A stretch of DNA of 64,000 nucleotides from Saccharibacillus sp. JS10 (GTDB lineage: Bacteria; Bacillota; Bacilli; Paenibacillales; Paenibacillaceae). The notes beneath the pieces are model-generated. The model was not told where the DNA came from and made no database searches. It saw only the letters and a list, made by a program, of their open reading frames with translations. Positions 25,300-33,519 of the stretch are shown piece after piece (positions within the stretch are counted from its first letter, which is position 1; every line of letters begins with the position of its first letter). The stretch lies in contig NZ_JANFNS010000004.1 in NCBI RefSeq assembly GCF_024436065.1, positions 372,001-436,000 on the forward strand, read 5' to 3'. The position numbers and the translations under genes were made by a program.

Positions 25300-26964
25300 A
25301 TGAACATGAAAAATTTTAAAGAGTTGGGGATCGCTCCCGTGGTACTGGATCGTTTGCAAGCGCAAGGCATTACGGTACCTACACCTGTGCAAGCTGCTTC
25401 GCTGCCGCTCGCTTTTGAAGGACGCGACCTGATGGTGCAAGCACAGACGGGTACAGGCAAGACGTTGGCGTTTATTTTGCCGATCTTGGAAAAAATCGCG
25501 GCAGGACGCGAGTGGAATGACGGCGGTCGTTCGGAAGGCTTGGGATTGCCACCGGCACTTGTTATCGCTCCAACGCGTGAGTTGGCGCTGCAAATTACGG
25601 TTGAAGCACGCAAGCTTGCGGGACCGGAAATGCGCATTTTGTCTGTATATGGCGGTCAAGACGTAGCGGCTCAACTGCATAAGCTCAAAAGCGGTTGCGA
25701 TCTGGTCATCGCAACGCCGGGACGTCTGCTCGATCATGTTCGCCGCGAAACTTTGAAGCTGAGCCGCGTGAGAACGCTGGTACTGGACGAAGCCGATCAA
25801 ATGCTGCAAATGGGTTTCCTCAAAGAAGTTCAAGCGATCATCGAAGCGACGCCGCCTTCTCGTCAAACGATGTTGTTCTCGGCTACTTTGCCGGACAATG
25901 TTCGTCAGCTTGCAAGTGCGTATACGAAAAATGCAGAACAGATCAGTGTGACGCCAGCGGAAAAAGTTCCGGCACGGAATATTCGTCAAATTGCGCTGGA
26001 GTGTACAGATCGCAACAAATACGATGCGCTTAAATTTTTGATCAATCGCGACAATCCGTATTTGGCTGTCGTGTTCTGCCGCACGAAGCGCCGGGCTTCG
26101 AAGCTGAATGAAGATCTTCAATTGGAAGGTTACAATTCGGCAGAGCTTCACGGTGATTTGTCGCAGAACAAACGCGAGCAAGTGATGCGTGCTTTCCGCG
26201 AAGCACGTCTGCAAATCTTGATTGCGACCGATGTTGCGGCACGTGGTCTTGACGTGGAAGGCGTCAGCCATGTCTTCAACTTCGATATTCCGCAAGATAC
26301 GGATAGCTATATTCACCGGATCGGCAGAACGGGCCGTGCAGGCGACAAAGGTCTTGCTTATACGTTCGTGGCGCAGCGCGATCACGATACACTCGATCTG
26401 ATCGAGCAAGCGACGAAGCAACGTCCCGAACGCGTCGTGTTCCAAAACGGCGGAATCGTACGGGCGACTGATTTCGGTCGCCGCTCCGGTTCGAGTAGCG
26501 AGCGTACAGACAGCCGCGAAGGTTCGGTCAAAGGCGGCGCAAGACGCGGCGCCGGCGGAGGCCGTTCGCAACAAGAAGGCGGCAGAGGTCGCCGAGGTGG
26601 TGGCGATAGCAGCCGCGATCAAGGTCGCGGCGGAAGTTCGCGCGGTGGATCGCGCCGCGTAGCCGGCGGCGAAGACCGTGCAGGTCGCGACGGCGCGGGC
26701 GCTAGCCGCCGCGGGGAAAGCGCAGGTCGCGGCACTCGCAGCGACAACGCGGGAAGCCGCCGCGGCGAAGGCGGCGGTCGCAATACGCGCAGCGAAAGCG
26801 CGGGCAGCAGCCGCGGCGGCGGTTATGATCGCGGCGACTCTAGCCGCGGTACGTCATCGCGCGGCAATGATTCGCAGCGCGGCGGCAAAAGCAGCGGCAT
26901 CGGTTCTGGTCGCCGCAGCGAAAGCGGCAATCGCGGTGGAAGCGACCGCGGACGTCGCCGTTAA
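25300..26964 (+). CDS. DEAD-box RNA helicase with long Arg/Gly/Ser-rich tail
   Basis: The 554-residue protein has all helicase motifs in order: AQTGTGKT, PTRELALQ, TPGRLLDH, VLDEADQML, SAT, IATDVAARGLDV and HRIGRTGRAG. Such proteins unwind structured RNA in ribosome assembly, cold growth and mRNA decay. Residues about 395-554 are a low-complexity tail of RGG/SRG-type repeats, longer than in typical CshA proteins, likely an RNA-binding disordered region. GGAGG precedes two ATGs (25300 and 25306), either of which may be used. A 495-residue antisense ORF here is a composition artefact. Confidence 0.95.
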   Translation: MNMKNFKELGIAPVVLDRLQAQGITVPTPVQAASLPLAFEGRDLMVQAQTGTGKTLAFILPILEKIAAGREWNDGGRSEGLGLPPALVIAPTRELALQITVEARKLAGPEMRILSVYGGQDVAAQLHKLKSGCDLVIATPGRLLDHVRRETLKLSRVRTLVLDEADQMLQMGFLKEVQAIIEATPPSRQTMLFSATLPDNVRQLASAYTKNAEQISVTPAEKVPARNIRQIALECTDRNKYDALKFLINRDNPYLAVVFCRTKRRASKLNEDLQLEGYNSAELHGDLSQNKREQVMRAFREARLQILIATDVAARGLDVEGVSHVFNFDIPQDTDSYIHRIGRTGRAGDKGLAYTFVAQRDHDTLDLIEQATKQRPERVVFQNGGIVRATDFGRRSGSSSERTDSREGSVKGGARRGAGGGRSQQEGGRGRRGGGDSSRDQGRGGSSRGGSRRVAGGEDRAGRDGAGASRRGESAGRGTRSDNAGSRRGEGGGRNTRSESAGSSRGGGYDRGDSSRGTSSRGNDSQRGGKSSGIGSGRRSESGNRGGSDRGRRR

Positions 26965-27040
26965 GCAAAAAGCCGGAAGCTTGATTTTCCGGCTGTGAGA
27001 ATATCGTGCGCGGATCTATACGCCGCGTCCTTCTTCTCAA

Positions 27041-27076
27041 ACGAGCCTCGGGAGTATAATCCGAGGCTCGTTTTTT
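27041..27076 (+). terminator. Rho-independent terminator
   Basis: ACGAGCCTCGG pairs with CCGAGGCTCGT, followed by six T. Confidence 0.92.
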
Positions 27077-27267
27077 ATGAGCAAAATCTTATTCATACCT
27101 ACCAAACAACCAAATTTCAAAACAACAGATCCAAAATGACAATCGAAACGTATTACCTGTCATGAGTTCCATAAAAAAGTAGACTCTCTTCTGAATTTAG
27201 CAAAATTTGTTTTTTACTATCAGCCGCTAAAATGAACAAGTAAGCACTGAGAAGGAAGGTGACCGCT

Positions 27268-27462
27268 ATGGCTTACGATGCTTATCGCAACGAAGAACCG
27301 CTGTATAGCATGATCGAACGTTTGCGACAAGAGCTGTTAAAAATCACAGAACATAAAAGTTTTTGTGACCGAGACGTTGTCGAATTAAGTCAGCGGTTAG
27401 ATACTTATATCGTACTTGCTCAGCGTCAGAAATTAGAACGTTCAGAGATCATGGCGAACTGA
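27268..27462 (+). CDS. Spo0E-like aspartyl-phosphate phosphatase
   Basis: The 64-residue protein is a predicted helical hairpin with VVELSQRLDTYIV, matching the SQxLD motif of Spo0E-type phosphatases, which dephosphorylate Spo0A~P and delay sporulation. The length is typical. ATG 27268 after GGAAGGTGA is preferred over GTG 27259, which is part of the ribosome site. Confidence 0.85.
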   Translation: MAYDAYRNEEPLYSMIERLRQELLKITEHKSFCDRDVVELSQRLDTYIVLAQRQKLERSEIMAN

Positions 27463-27548
27463 AGAAGTTGTGCAGCCTACTACCTCTAAGCGAGTATTCG
27501 CTTAACTTACAATAATGATGATGCAAAGCCTGTACAGTGAATCTTGAG

Positions 27549-27619
27549 AAAAAACCGTTTTGTCAAAATGTATGGATTCCGGCCCCACCGATCCTTCTTT
27601 TGCTCAAAGCGGTTTTTTT
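27549..27619 (+). terminator. Long-loop hairpin terminator after the Spo0E-like gene; possible small RNA
   Basis: AAAAACCGTTTTG and CAAAGCGGTTTTT (one G-U pair) close a loop of about 40 bases that holds GGATTCCGGCCCCACCGATCC, followed by seven T. It may simply end the spo0E-like transcript, or be the 3' end of a small RNA. The remainder of 27620-27857 holds only the AbrB-type promoter region. Confidence 0.5.
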
Positions 27620-27775
27620 GTATGCCTAAATCAAATATGTTTACATATTTTTAATTTTTATTTTTTTGTTATCTTGATGTGAATGGGCTTTAACGTTACA
27701 ATGAATCTAGTGTGGTTTCGCCTCGGAGGGCTATCAATCACGTGTAAATATGGAGTGAAATTTTAAACAAAAAGT

Positions 27776-27825
27776 AGCAAAAAAGTTTAATTATGCTATA
27801 ATCTTCACTAAATAAACTTTTTGCT
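27776..27825 (+). promoter_or_regulatory. Promoter with flanking inverted repeat, AbrB/HTH gene
   Basis: An extended -10 TGcTATAAT (TATAAT at 27797-27802) is flanked by AGCAAAAAAGTTTA (27776-27789) and TAAACTTTTTGCT (27813-27825), an almost perfect inverted repeat. The arrangement suggests autorepression by the AT-preferring gene product. Confidence 0.6.
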
Positions 27826-27857
27826 AAACTTTAACTTAACATAGAGGGGAACTCAAA

Positions 27858-28304
27858 ATGAAGGATACTGGTATGATTCGTAGCTTAGACAGTCTCGGAC
27901 GAATTGTAATCCCTAGTGAAATTCGGGGAACGCGAAATATTGAGATTGGCGACTCGTTGGAATTTTTTGTGACGGATGACGGTATGCTCGTAATGCGCAA
28001 GTACAAGTCCACCGAATGTTCATTTTGCCGGACTTTAGATAGCGTTGTGTATTACAAAGATCAATTCGTATGCGCTTCGTGTCTACAAGAACTCAAACAT
28101 GCACCGGTCGTTCCTGTCACGCATACGCCGACCATTGATGAGTCTGCATCGAAAAAACGGATTCGCGTATCGGACATGCTGCCTCGCCTTGAGCAAGCTT
28201 TGCTCGATCACCCAGAAGCGAGCCAAAGCGAAATTGCTCAAATGCTCGGTATTAGCCAAAGCCGTGTGAGTCAGCTCAAAAAACAATTAAAGTACAGATC
28301 TTAG
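27858..28304 (+). CDS. AbrB-domain regulator fused to zinc ribbon and HTH
   Basis: The 148-residue protein opens with a SpoVT/AbrB swapped-hairpin domain (residues 1-50, MIRSLDSLGRIVIPSEIRGT). Residues about 55-77 carry two CxxC pairs (CSFC...CASC), a probable zinc ribbon. The C-terminal 45 residues form a helix-turn-helix (QSEIAQMLGISQSRVSQLKKQL). AbrB in Bacillus subtilis is about 95 residues without these additions. It is likely a transition-state type regulator. Start ATG 27858 follows GAGGGGAA. Confidence 0.85.
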   Translation: MKDTGMIRSLDSLGRIVIPSEIRGTRNIEIGDSLEFFVTDDGMLVMRKYKSTECSFCRTLDSVVYYKDQFVCASCLQELKHAPVVPVTHTPTIDESASKKRIRVSDMLPRLEQALLDHPEASQSEIAQMLGISQSRVSQLKKQLKYRS

Positions 28305-28376
28305 TTTCTCTTTTTTAGAGTCGTATTTTCTTCGTTTTTTATTGTATCCTCTTTTTTATGATGTTCTCTTTAATAA

Positions 28377-28416
28377 AAAGACCCAAAACTCCACTGAGGT
28401 TTGGGTCTTTTTTTGT
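28377..28416 (+). terminator. Rho-independent terminator
   Basis: AAAGACCCAAA pairs with TTTGGGTCTTT around CTC/GAG, followed by a T run. Confidence 0.92.
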
Positions 28417-28448
28417 TAACCAGTAAGCAAGCGACCTTAAATTTTAAC

Positions 28449-28478
28449 TTGACATTTGATAATGATTATCAGTATCTT
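28449..28478 (+). promoter_or_regulatory. Fur box inside promoter
   Basis: TTGACA (28449-28454) is followed by GATAATGATTATCAGTATC (28458-28476), which differs from the classical 19-bp Fur consensus at only a few positions and fills the spacer and -10. Iron-dependent repression of the siderophore ATPase is expected. Confidence 0.8.
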
Positions 28479-28535
28479 AAACTGTAATGAAGAAAAAATG
28501 AAGTTTTCGATTTTACGGAAAGGAATGGTTGCGTA

Positions 28536-29399
28536 ATGTTCCGTCTAAATACAACGAACCTTGATATCGCCTACGAAGATCGGCTGATCGTCAAGGATCT
28601 CAATATTGAAATTCCGCAAGGAAAAATCACAGCGTTGGTCGGTGCGAATGGCTCCGGCAAATCAACTATTCTTAAAACGATGGCACGTCTGATGCGTCCG
28701 AAAAACGGTAATGTGTTGCTTGACGGTAAATCGATTCATAAACAATCTACGCGCGAAATCGCGAAACAACTGGCAATTTTGCCACAAACGCCTACCGCAC
28801 CGGAAGGGCTGACGGTAACCGAATTGGTTTCTTACGGACGTTTTCCGCATCAAAAAGGTTTTGGTACATTAAAAGCGGAAGACAAGAAAGTCGTAGAATG
28901 GGCACTCGACGTTACGAACATGCGTGAGTTTCATGACCGCCCTATCGATCAACTTTCTGGCGGTCAACGCCAACGTGCATGGATTGCTATGGCTTTGGCG
29001 CAAGAAACGGATATTTTGTTTTTGGACGAACCGACCACTTATCTGGATATGGCGCATCAGCTTGAAGTGCTGCAATTATTGTACGAGTTAAACAAAACAC
29101 AAGGTCGAACGATTGTCATGGTGGTGCACGACTTGAATCACGCATCGCGTTTTGCTCAACATATGATCGCGATCAAGCAAGGCGAAGCTTTGGCATCGGG
29201 AACTCCGCTTGAAGTCATGTGCCCGCTTGTGATGCACGAAGTCTTCGGCATTGAAGCGGATATCGTCACAGATCCGCGTACAGGCGTGCCGCTTTGTTTG
29301 CCTTATGCGTTATATGCTCTGTCGGAAGAACAACGCAAAGGTCAGATGCAGACGTTCTCGCCAAAAGGCGAAACCAATCTGCGCAGCGCATCTCAATAA
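28536..29399 (+). CDS. Iron-siderophore ABC transporter ATP-binding protein (FecE/FhuC/YusV-like)
   Basis: The 287-residue ATPase has Walker [10 protein letters not shown], signature [10 protein letters not shown], Walker [13 protein letters not shown] and the switch histidine in [11 protein letters not shown], all of the FepC type. No permease or binding protein gene lies next to it, and its own Fur box and terminator isolate it. It is therefore probably an orphan ATPase serving several siderophore permeases, as YusV does in Bacillus. The C-terminal 20 residues are an unconserved tail. Confidence 0.9.
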   Translation: MFRLNTTNLDIAYEDRLIVKDLNIEIPQGKITALVGANGSGKSTILKTMARLMRPKNGNVLLDGKSIHKQSTREIAKQLAILPQTPTAPEGLTVTELVSYGRFPHQKGFGTLKAEDKKVVEWALDVTNMREFHDRPIDQLSGGQRQRAWIAMALAQETDILFLDEPTTYLDMAHQLEVLQLLYELNKTQGRTIVMVVHDLNHASRFAQHMIAIKQGEALASGTPLEVMCPLVMHEVFGIEADIVTDPRTGVPLCLPYALYALSEEQRKGQMQTFSPKGETNLRSASQ

Positions 29400-29419
29400 A
29401 GCCCGTAAAACGATCAATG

Positions 29420-29455
29420 AACTGTATGCCGGAATCTCCGGTGTGCAGTTTTTTT
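29420..29455 (+). terminator. Rho-independent terminator
   Basis: AACTG...CCGG/CCGG...CAGTT hairpin followed by T run after the siderophore ATPase gene. Confidence 0.85.
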
Positions 29456-29483
29456 ATGCTTATTTATACGAATGTGACAACAA

Positions 29484-29680
29484 TGTGAAATGTAGCACAA
29501 TTTAACGTTTACCTCTTGCAATGTGAAATAAGTCACACTATAATATAAGTATCAGGTGAAGGAATTCACAAACAACCTGGATAGCAAGGTGAATATTTTC
29601 ACAACTGCGAGTCATAGAGTCAAAGGTCGGGTAGTATTTAGAAAATCTTTTTTTTACAGACCTATGTACAAATTTTCACA
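29484..29680 (+). promoter_or_regulatory. Five Rex/FNR-like palindromes and promoter before nox
   Basis: Sixteen-base TGTGA-N6-TCACA-type sites lie at 29484-29499, 29522-29537, 29555-29570, 29588-29603 and 29665-29680. The second is a perfect FNR-type palindrome and exactly fills the 17-bp spacer of a promoter (TTGCAA 29516-29521, TATAAT 29539-29544). The third and fourth (GGTGAAGGAATTCACA, GGTGAATATTTTCACA) match the Rex form GTGAA-N4-TTCAC exactly. Site 2 to 3 and 3 to 4 are each 33 bp apart. Position suggests repression by the NADH sensor Rex. Confidence 0.75.
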
Positions 29681-29749
29681 TCCTTTTTTGAATCTTGGAT
29701 AACCTACTTTTAACGCATATAAAAAATTACTATTTGGAGGAATTCACTC

Positions 29750-31144
29750 ATGAAGATTGCAGTTATCGGTTGTACACACGCAGGAACCGCCGCTATTGTC
29801 CGTACCGCTAAGCTTTACCCAGATGCCGAAATTACGGTGTATGAACGCAACGATAATATCTCGTTTCTGTCTTGCGGAATCGCGCTGTATGTCGGAGGTG
29901 TAGTGAAAGACCCGAATGGGCTGTTCTATTCTTCGCCTGAACATCTGGCTGCTCTAGGCGTTCAAACGCGTATGCGTCACGAAGTATTGTCGGTCGATGC
30001 AGCTGGCAAAAACTTGACGGTACGCAACTTGGAAAGCGGCGAAGAGTTCGCCGATACTTTTGACAAGCTGATTGTGACAACCGGTTCGTGGCCGATCATC
30101 CCGCAATTCGAAGGCATCAAGCTGGATAACATCATTTTGTCGAAAAACTTCAACCACTCGAATACCATCATCGAAAAAGCGAAAACAGCGAAAAACGTGG
30201 TCGTGATCGGTGCAGGCTATATCGGCGTAGAATTGGTCGAAGCATTCGAAATGAACGGCAAACAAGTGACACTGATCGATGCGGAAAAACGAATTCTGAG
30301 CAAATACCTCGACGCTGAATTTACAGATCGTATCGAAGATTCGTTAGTTGAAAAAGGAATTACATTGGCTTTGGATGAAAAAGTAGAGCGTTTTGAAGGC
30401 AGCAATGGCAAAGTGCAAAAAGTCGTTACTACAAAAGGCGCGCATGAAGCCGACCTCGTTATCTTATGTATCGGTTTCCGTCCGAATACCGAATTGCTCA
30501 AAGACCAAGTCGATATGTTGCCAAACGGCGCGATTTTAGTCGACAACTATATGGAAACTAGCGTCAAAGACGTATACGCCGCTGGCGATAGCTGCGCGAT
30601 CCGTTACAACCCTACAGGCAAAGCGGCATATATTCCACTTGCGACTAACGCGGTGCGCATGGGTACGCTTGTGGCAATGAACTTGGTCGAAAAGAAAATT
30701 GCCTACATGGGTACGCAAGGCACAAGCGGTATCAAAATTTATGAAGACAATATCGCAGCAACGGGCATGACGGAAGCCGCAGCACGCGAAGCGGGTCTGG
30801 ATGTATCGGTAGCGACTTTCGAAGATAACTACCGTCCGGAATTTATGCCTGAATTCGAAAAAGCGACCTTCAAGATCGTGTTCGAAAAAGACAGCCATCG
30901 TATTGTCGGCGCGCAATTGATGTCTAAAGTCGATCTGACGCAGTCAATCAATACTTTGTCGGTCTGCATCCAAAATCAAATGACTGTAGAAGAACTGGCA
31001 TTCGTCGATTTCTTCTTCCAACCGCACTACAACAAACCATGGAACTACTTGAACTCGCTCGGATTCGCGGCGATGGAAGCAGAACCCGTCGTTCCAGGCG
31101 AAGAAAAAGTTGCACGGTCGGTGAAAGAACAAACCAAAGCTTAA
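29750..31144 (+). CDS. nox: NADH oxidase (water-forming type, CoA-disulfide reductase family)
   Basis: The 464-residue flavoprotein has a degenerate N-terminal FAD motif (VIGCTHAGTAA), the single redox cysteine Cys42 in FLSCGIALYVGG, a second dinucleotide site VVIGAGYIGVEL for NADH, and the FAD-binding VYAAGDSCA. Cys42 as sulfenic acid allows four-electron reduction of oxygen to water. The enzyme regenerates NAD+ under fermentative or low-oxygen conditions, in line with the redox-operator array upstream. A GGAGGAATTCACTC ribosome site precedes ATG 29750. A close alternative is CoA-disulfide or NADH peroxidase activity. Confidence 0.9.
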   Translation: MKIAVIGCTHAGTAAIVRTAKLYPDAEITVYERNDNISFLSCGIALYVGGVVKDPNGLFYSSPEHLAALGVQTRMRHEVLSVDAAGKNLTVRNLESGEEFADTFDKLIVTTGSWPIIPQFEGIKLDNIILSKNFNHSNTIIEKAKTAKNVVVIGAGYIGVELVEAFEMNGKQVTLIDAEKRILSKYLDAEFTDRIEDSLVEKGITLALDEKVERFEGSNGKVQKVVTTKGAHEADLVILCIGFRPNTELLKDQVDMLPNGAILVDNYMETSVKDVYAAGDSCAIRYNPTGKAAYIPLATNAVRMGTLVAMNLVEKKIAYMGTQGTSGIKIYEDNIAATGMTEAAAREAGLDVSVATFEDNYRPEFMPEFEKATFKIVFEKDSHRIVGAQLMSKVDLTQSINTLSVCIQNQMTVEELAFVDFFFQPHYNKPWNYLNSLGFAAMEAEPVVPGEEKVARSVKEQTKA

Positions 31145-31221
31145 AGACTAGGATTAGAACACGTATATTCGATAAAATATCCTAGGCGCTTAAGCTTTTC
31201 ATATAAAAGGTATGGCGTGAG

Positions 31222-31243
31222 AAGCCCACGATGTGGGCTTTTT
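31222..31243 (+). terminator. Rho-independent terminator of nox
   Basis: AAGCCCAC-gat-GTGGGCTT followed by TTT. Confidence 0.85.
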
Positions 31244-31255
31244 GCGTTGGTGGGG

Positions 31256-31438
31256 GAAACGAGCCGACTGCGAGAGAAATTTGTTAGCGTATGCTTACGA
31301 TGTGTCTTTCTTCGAAAGCCTTTGAGTCGCGTGTTGAAATCGAGAAACTTTTATTAAAATTTTAATAGGAGTTTTCTCAATTTCAAAGGCGAACGCTAAC
31401 GCTCTTACACTAAATTTCTCTCTCCGTCGGCTCGTTTC
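31256..31438. repeat. Terminal-inverted-repeat element, copy B (inverted orientation)
   Basis: The 183-bp element begins GAAACGAGCCGACTGCGAGA and ends with its near-complement, giving terminal repeats of about 28 bp with two mismatches. It contains the same internal blocks as copies A and C in reverse: CAAAGGCGAACGCTAACGCTC, and the nested AATCGAGAAACTTTTATT / GAGTTTTCTCAATTTC repeat. No ORF. Confidence 0.85.
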
Positions 31439-31488
31439 TAGTTACAGTTGACGTCCTCAATACGCTTCATTTCTTCTCTTTTTATTAA

Positions 31489-31561
31489 AGTGAAAAAATT
31501 CACGTTACAGGCATTAATTATGATCTTTATCACGTTCAGCTGTTTCCTTCTTCGTTACAAT
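31489..31561 (+). promoter_or_regulatory. Redox-type operator sites before the formate/nitrite channel gene
   Basis: AGTGAAAAAATTCACG (31489-31504) matches GTGAA-N4-TTCAC. TATGATCTTTATCACG (31519-31534) contains TGAT-N4-ATCA, the classic FNR core. A TACAAT -10 (31556-31561) with a poor -35 would place the second site near -41.5, the class II activator position. The transcription start is assumed. Confidence 0.6.
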
Positions 31562-31613
31562 AAGGACGGGTACGAAAACGTTCAAATTTTAGCGATCTGA
31601 GGAGGCACTTATT

Positions 31614-32441
31614 ATGGCTGCTTATACACCGCTGCAAATCGCAGAAGTCACGGTTCAGAATGGGGTTAAAAAAGCCCATCTACGACTTTCATCCCTTTTG
31701 ATCCTTGGATTTTTAGCTGGGGCTTTTATTGCGCTGGGATTTCTACTCGATATTCGAGTTATTGCCAATACGCCGGAAGCATGGGGAAGTCTCGCAAATT
31801 TCGTCGGAGCGGCGATCTTTCCAGTCGGTCTAGTGTTAGTGCTGTTAGCGGGCGGCGAGCTATTGACCGGGAATATGATGGCGGTGCCGCTTGCGCGCCT
31901 GGCACGCCGGATTACGACGACAGAAATGATCAAAAATCTGATCCTCGTGACTTTAGCAAATTTCGCGGGTGCGATCTTCGTCGCTTACTTTTTCGGGCAT
32001 GTGGTGGGGTTAACGTCTTCGGGACCGTATTTGGATAAGTTGGTTGAAATGGCAGGGCATAAGATCGAGAGTACATTTACACAGTCGTTGATCTCGGGGA
32101 TCGGTTGCAATTGGTTGGTGGCTTTGGCGGTATGGCTGAGTTATGGAGCCGATAGTATGAGCGGTAAAATACTCGGGATCTGGTTTCCAACGATGGCGTT
32201 TGTCGCGATAGGGTTTCAGCACGTTGTAGCCAATATGTTTTTGATTCCGGCGGCAATCTTCGAAGGGCATTTTACATGGGGACAGTATTTGGGGAACTTC
32301 GTTCCGGTATGGATCGGTAATCTGATCGGGGGCGCAGTTTTCGTAGGCGTCGCTTATTGGGGAGCTTATTTGCGCACACCTAGCGAAATCCCTACTTCTG
32401 TACAGACTTATCCTTCGCAACAAATCAAAAAACATGCGTAA
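31614..32441 (+). CDS. Formate/nitrite transporter (FocA/NirC family)
   Basis: The 275-residue protein has six transmembrane helices with the family blocks GGELLTGNMMAVPLA and GIGCNWLVALAVWLSYGADS followed by IGFQHVVANMFLIPAAI. FNT channels move formate, nitrite or related small anions across the membrane. YwcJ of Bacillus subtilis is a Rex target, and here too redox-type operators precede the gene. GAGGAGG precedes ATG 31614. Confidence 0.93.
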   Translation: MAAYTPLQIAEVTVQNGVKKAHLRLSSLLILGFLAGAFIALGFLLDIRVIANTPEAWGSLANFVGAAIFPVGLVLVLLAGGELLTGNMMAVPLARLARRITTTEMIKNLILVTLANFAGAIFVAYFFGHVVGLTSSGPYLDKLVEMAGHKIESTFTQSLISGIGCNWLVALAVWLSYGADSMSGKILGIWFPTMAFVAIGFQHVVANMFLIPAAIFEGHFTWGQYLGNFVPVWIGNLIGGAVFVGVAYWGAYLRTPSEIPTSVQTYPSQQIKKHA

Positions 32442-32462
32442 TCGAAAAATCAATTTTTGTAC

Positions 32463-32516
32463 GAAAAAAACCTGTACTGGACGCCGCATATCCGGCATTC
32501 AGCTACAGGTTTTTTA
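32463..32516. terminator. Bidirectional terminator
   Basis: AAAAAACCTGTA/TACAGGTTTTTT with an inner GCCG/CGGC hairpin lies between the convergent FNT and LOG genes. Confidence 0.85.
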
Positions 32517-32527
32517 AATCCTTATGT

Positions 32528-33115
32528 TTAAGTACGCTTGTCCGTTAAAATCTTTGGCGTAGTTGGAGCATTATACTCATTCATTAGCTTCAGCAGTTCA
32601 CTCGGCTCTGGCGAAGTCAATAAGATATTCCGATGTTCTGGCGTTACGAATCCTTCGCTGGTCATACGATCGAACAATTGAATAAGCGGGTCGTAATAAC
32701 CTGTGGCATTCAATACGCCGATCGGCTTCTGATGCAGACCCAGCTGCGCCCAAGTAAATACTTCGAAATATTCTTCCATCGTCCCCGAGCCTCCGGGTAG
32801 CGTAATAAATCCTTCGGCAAGTTCCGCCATTTTGGCTTTGCGTTCGTGCATCGATTCCACCATGATCAATTCGGTCAAGCCCAGATGTGCGATTTCCCTT
32901 GTCTGCATAAAAGTCGGCAATACGCCAATCGCTTGTCCGCCCTGATCCAATACAGCATCGGCGACAGCGCCCATTAGACCGACACGCGAACCGCCGTAGA
33001 CGAGCGTGATGTTTTGTTTGGCAAGCTCGATCCCGAGCGTACGTGCGCTATCCATATAAGCGGGCGAAGCGCCTTCTCTTGAGCCGCAAAACACGGCAAT
33101 ATGTGTAGGCGTCAT
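32528..33115 (-). CDS. LOG-family protein (TIGR00730; cytokinin riboside 5'-monophosphate phosphoribohydrolase type)
   Basis: The 195-residue protein opens AVFCGSREGASPAY, continues LVYGGSRVGLMGAVADAVL, and has the diagnostic FITLPGGSGTMEEYFE, the nucleotide-binding PGGxGT motif. LOG proteins cleave nucleoside monophosphates, including cytokinin precursors. In bacteria the role is often undefined. ATG 33115 with AAGGAG eight bases upstream is preferred over the in-frame TTG at 33121. Confidence 0.9.
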   Translation of the reverse strand: MTPTHIAVFCGSREGASPAYMDSARTLGIELAKQNITLVYGGSRVGLMGAVADAVLDQGGQAIGVLPTFMQTREIAHLGLTELIMVESMHERKAKMAELAEGFITLPGGSGTMEEYFEVFTWAQLGLHQKPIGVLNATGYYDPLIQLFDRMTSEGFVTPEHRNILLTSPEPSELLKLMNEYNAPTTPKILTDKRT

Positions 33116-33264
33116 AGACAAAGCTCCTTTTTGAGAAAATAAATAAAAAACGATTTCGACAACCTCAATATAACATACCGCCTGTAGCCCGGACAGATCC
33201 GAACATGGCGTAAAAGGAACGTGAACACAACGTTAACTGCATGTTAGAAAAAGAGAACATAAAT

Positions 33265-33312
33265 AAATTCGCCTTCACAAGTCCGGGGGAAGGAGCTTGT
33301 GAAGGCGAATTT
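33265..33312. repeat. Perfect 17-bp inverted repeat of unknown function
   Basis: AAATTCGCCTTCACAAG (33265-33281) and its exact complement (33296-33312) flank a 14-base purine-rich loop. No T run follows on the plus strand and only a weak AT-rich run on the minus strand. A 43-codon ORF follows at 33325-33456 after GGGAG, too weak to call. The rest of the 33116-33519 gap has no supported gene. Confidence 0.75.
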
Positions 33313-33519
33313 CGGGAGTGGTCCATGATATGGCAGCAGGTACAGCTCATGAAGGGGACATCATTTACCGCCTATTTGCCAATGTTCTTAAATAACCTCT
33401 ACGCTATAGGGTTGAAACACTTTGATGACTCGCTTGCCAAAAATATTTTATAAAAGAATTATGCTACAATAAAGCTCTGGAAGAATTTATGATTTTATCC
33501 CTGAAAGGAGCCGTCCGTG

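Noticed and set aside
25135-26622. 495-residue ORF antisense to the helicase gene
   Set aside because: No ribosome site or domains; it exists because the helicase codons avoid stops on the other strand.
33241-33453. 70-residue ORF before the molybdoenzyme gene
   Set aside because: Starts without a ribosome site and runs through the perfect hairpin at 33265-33312.
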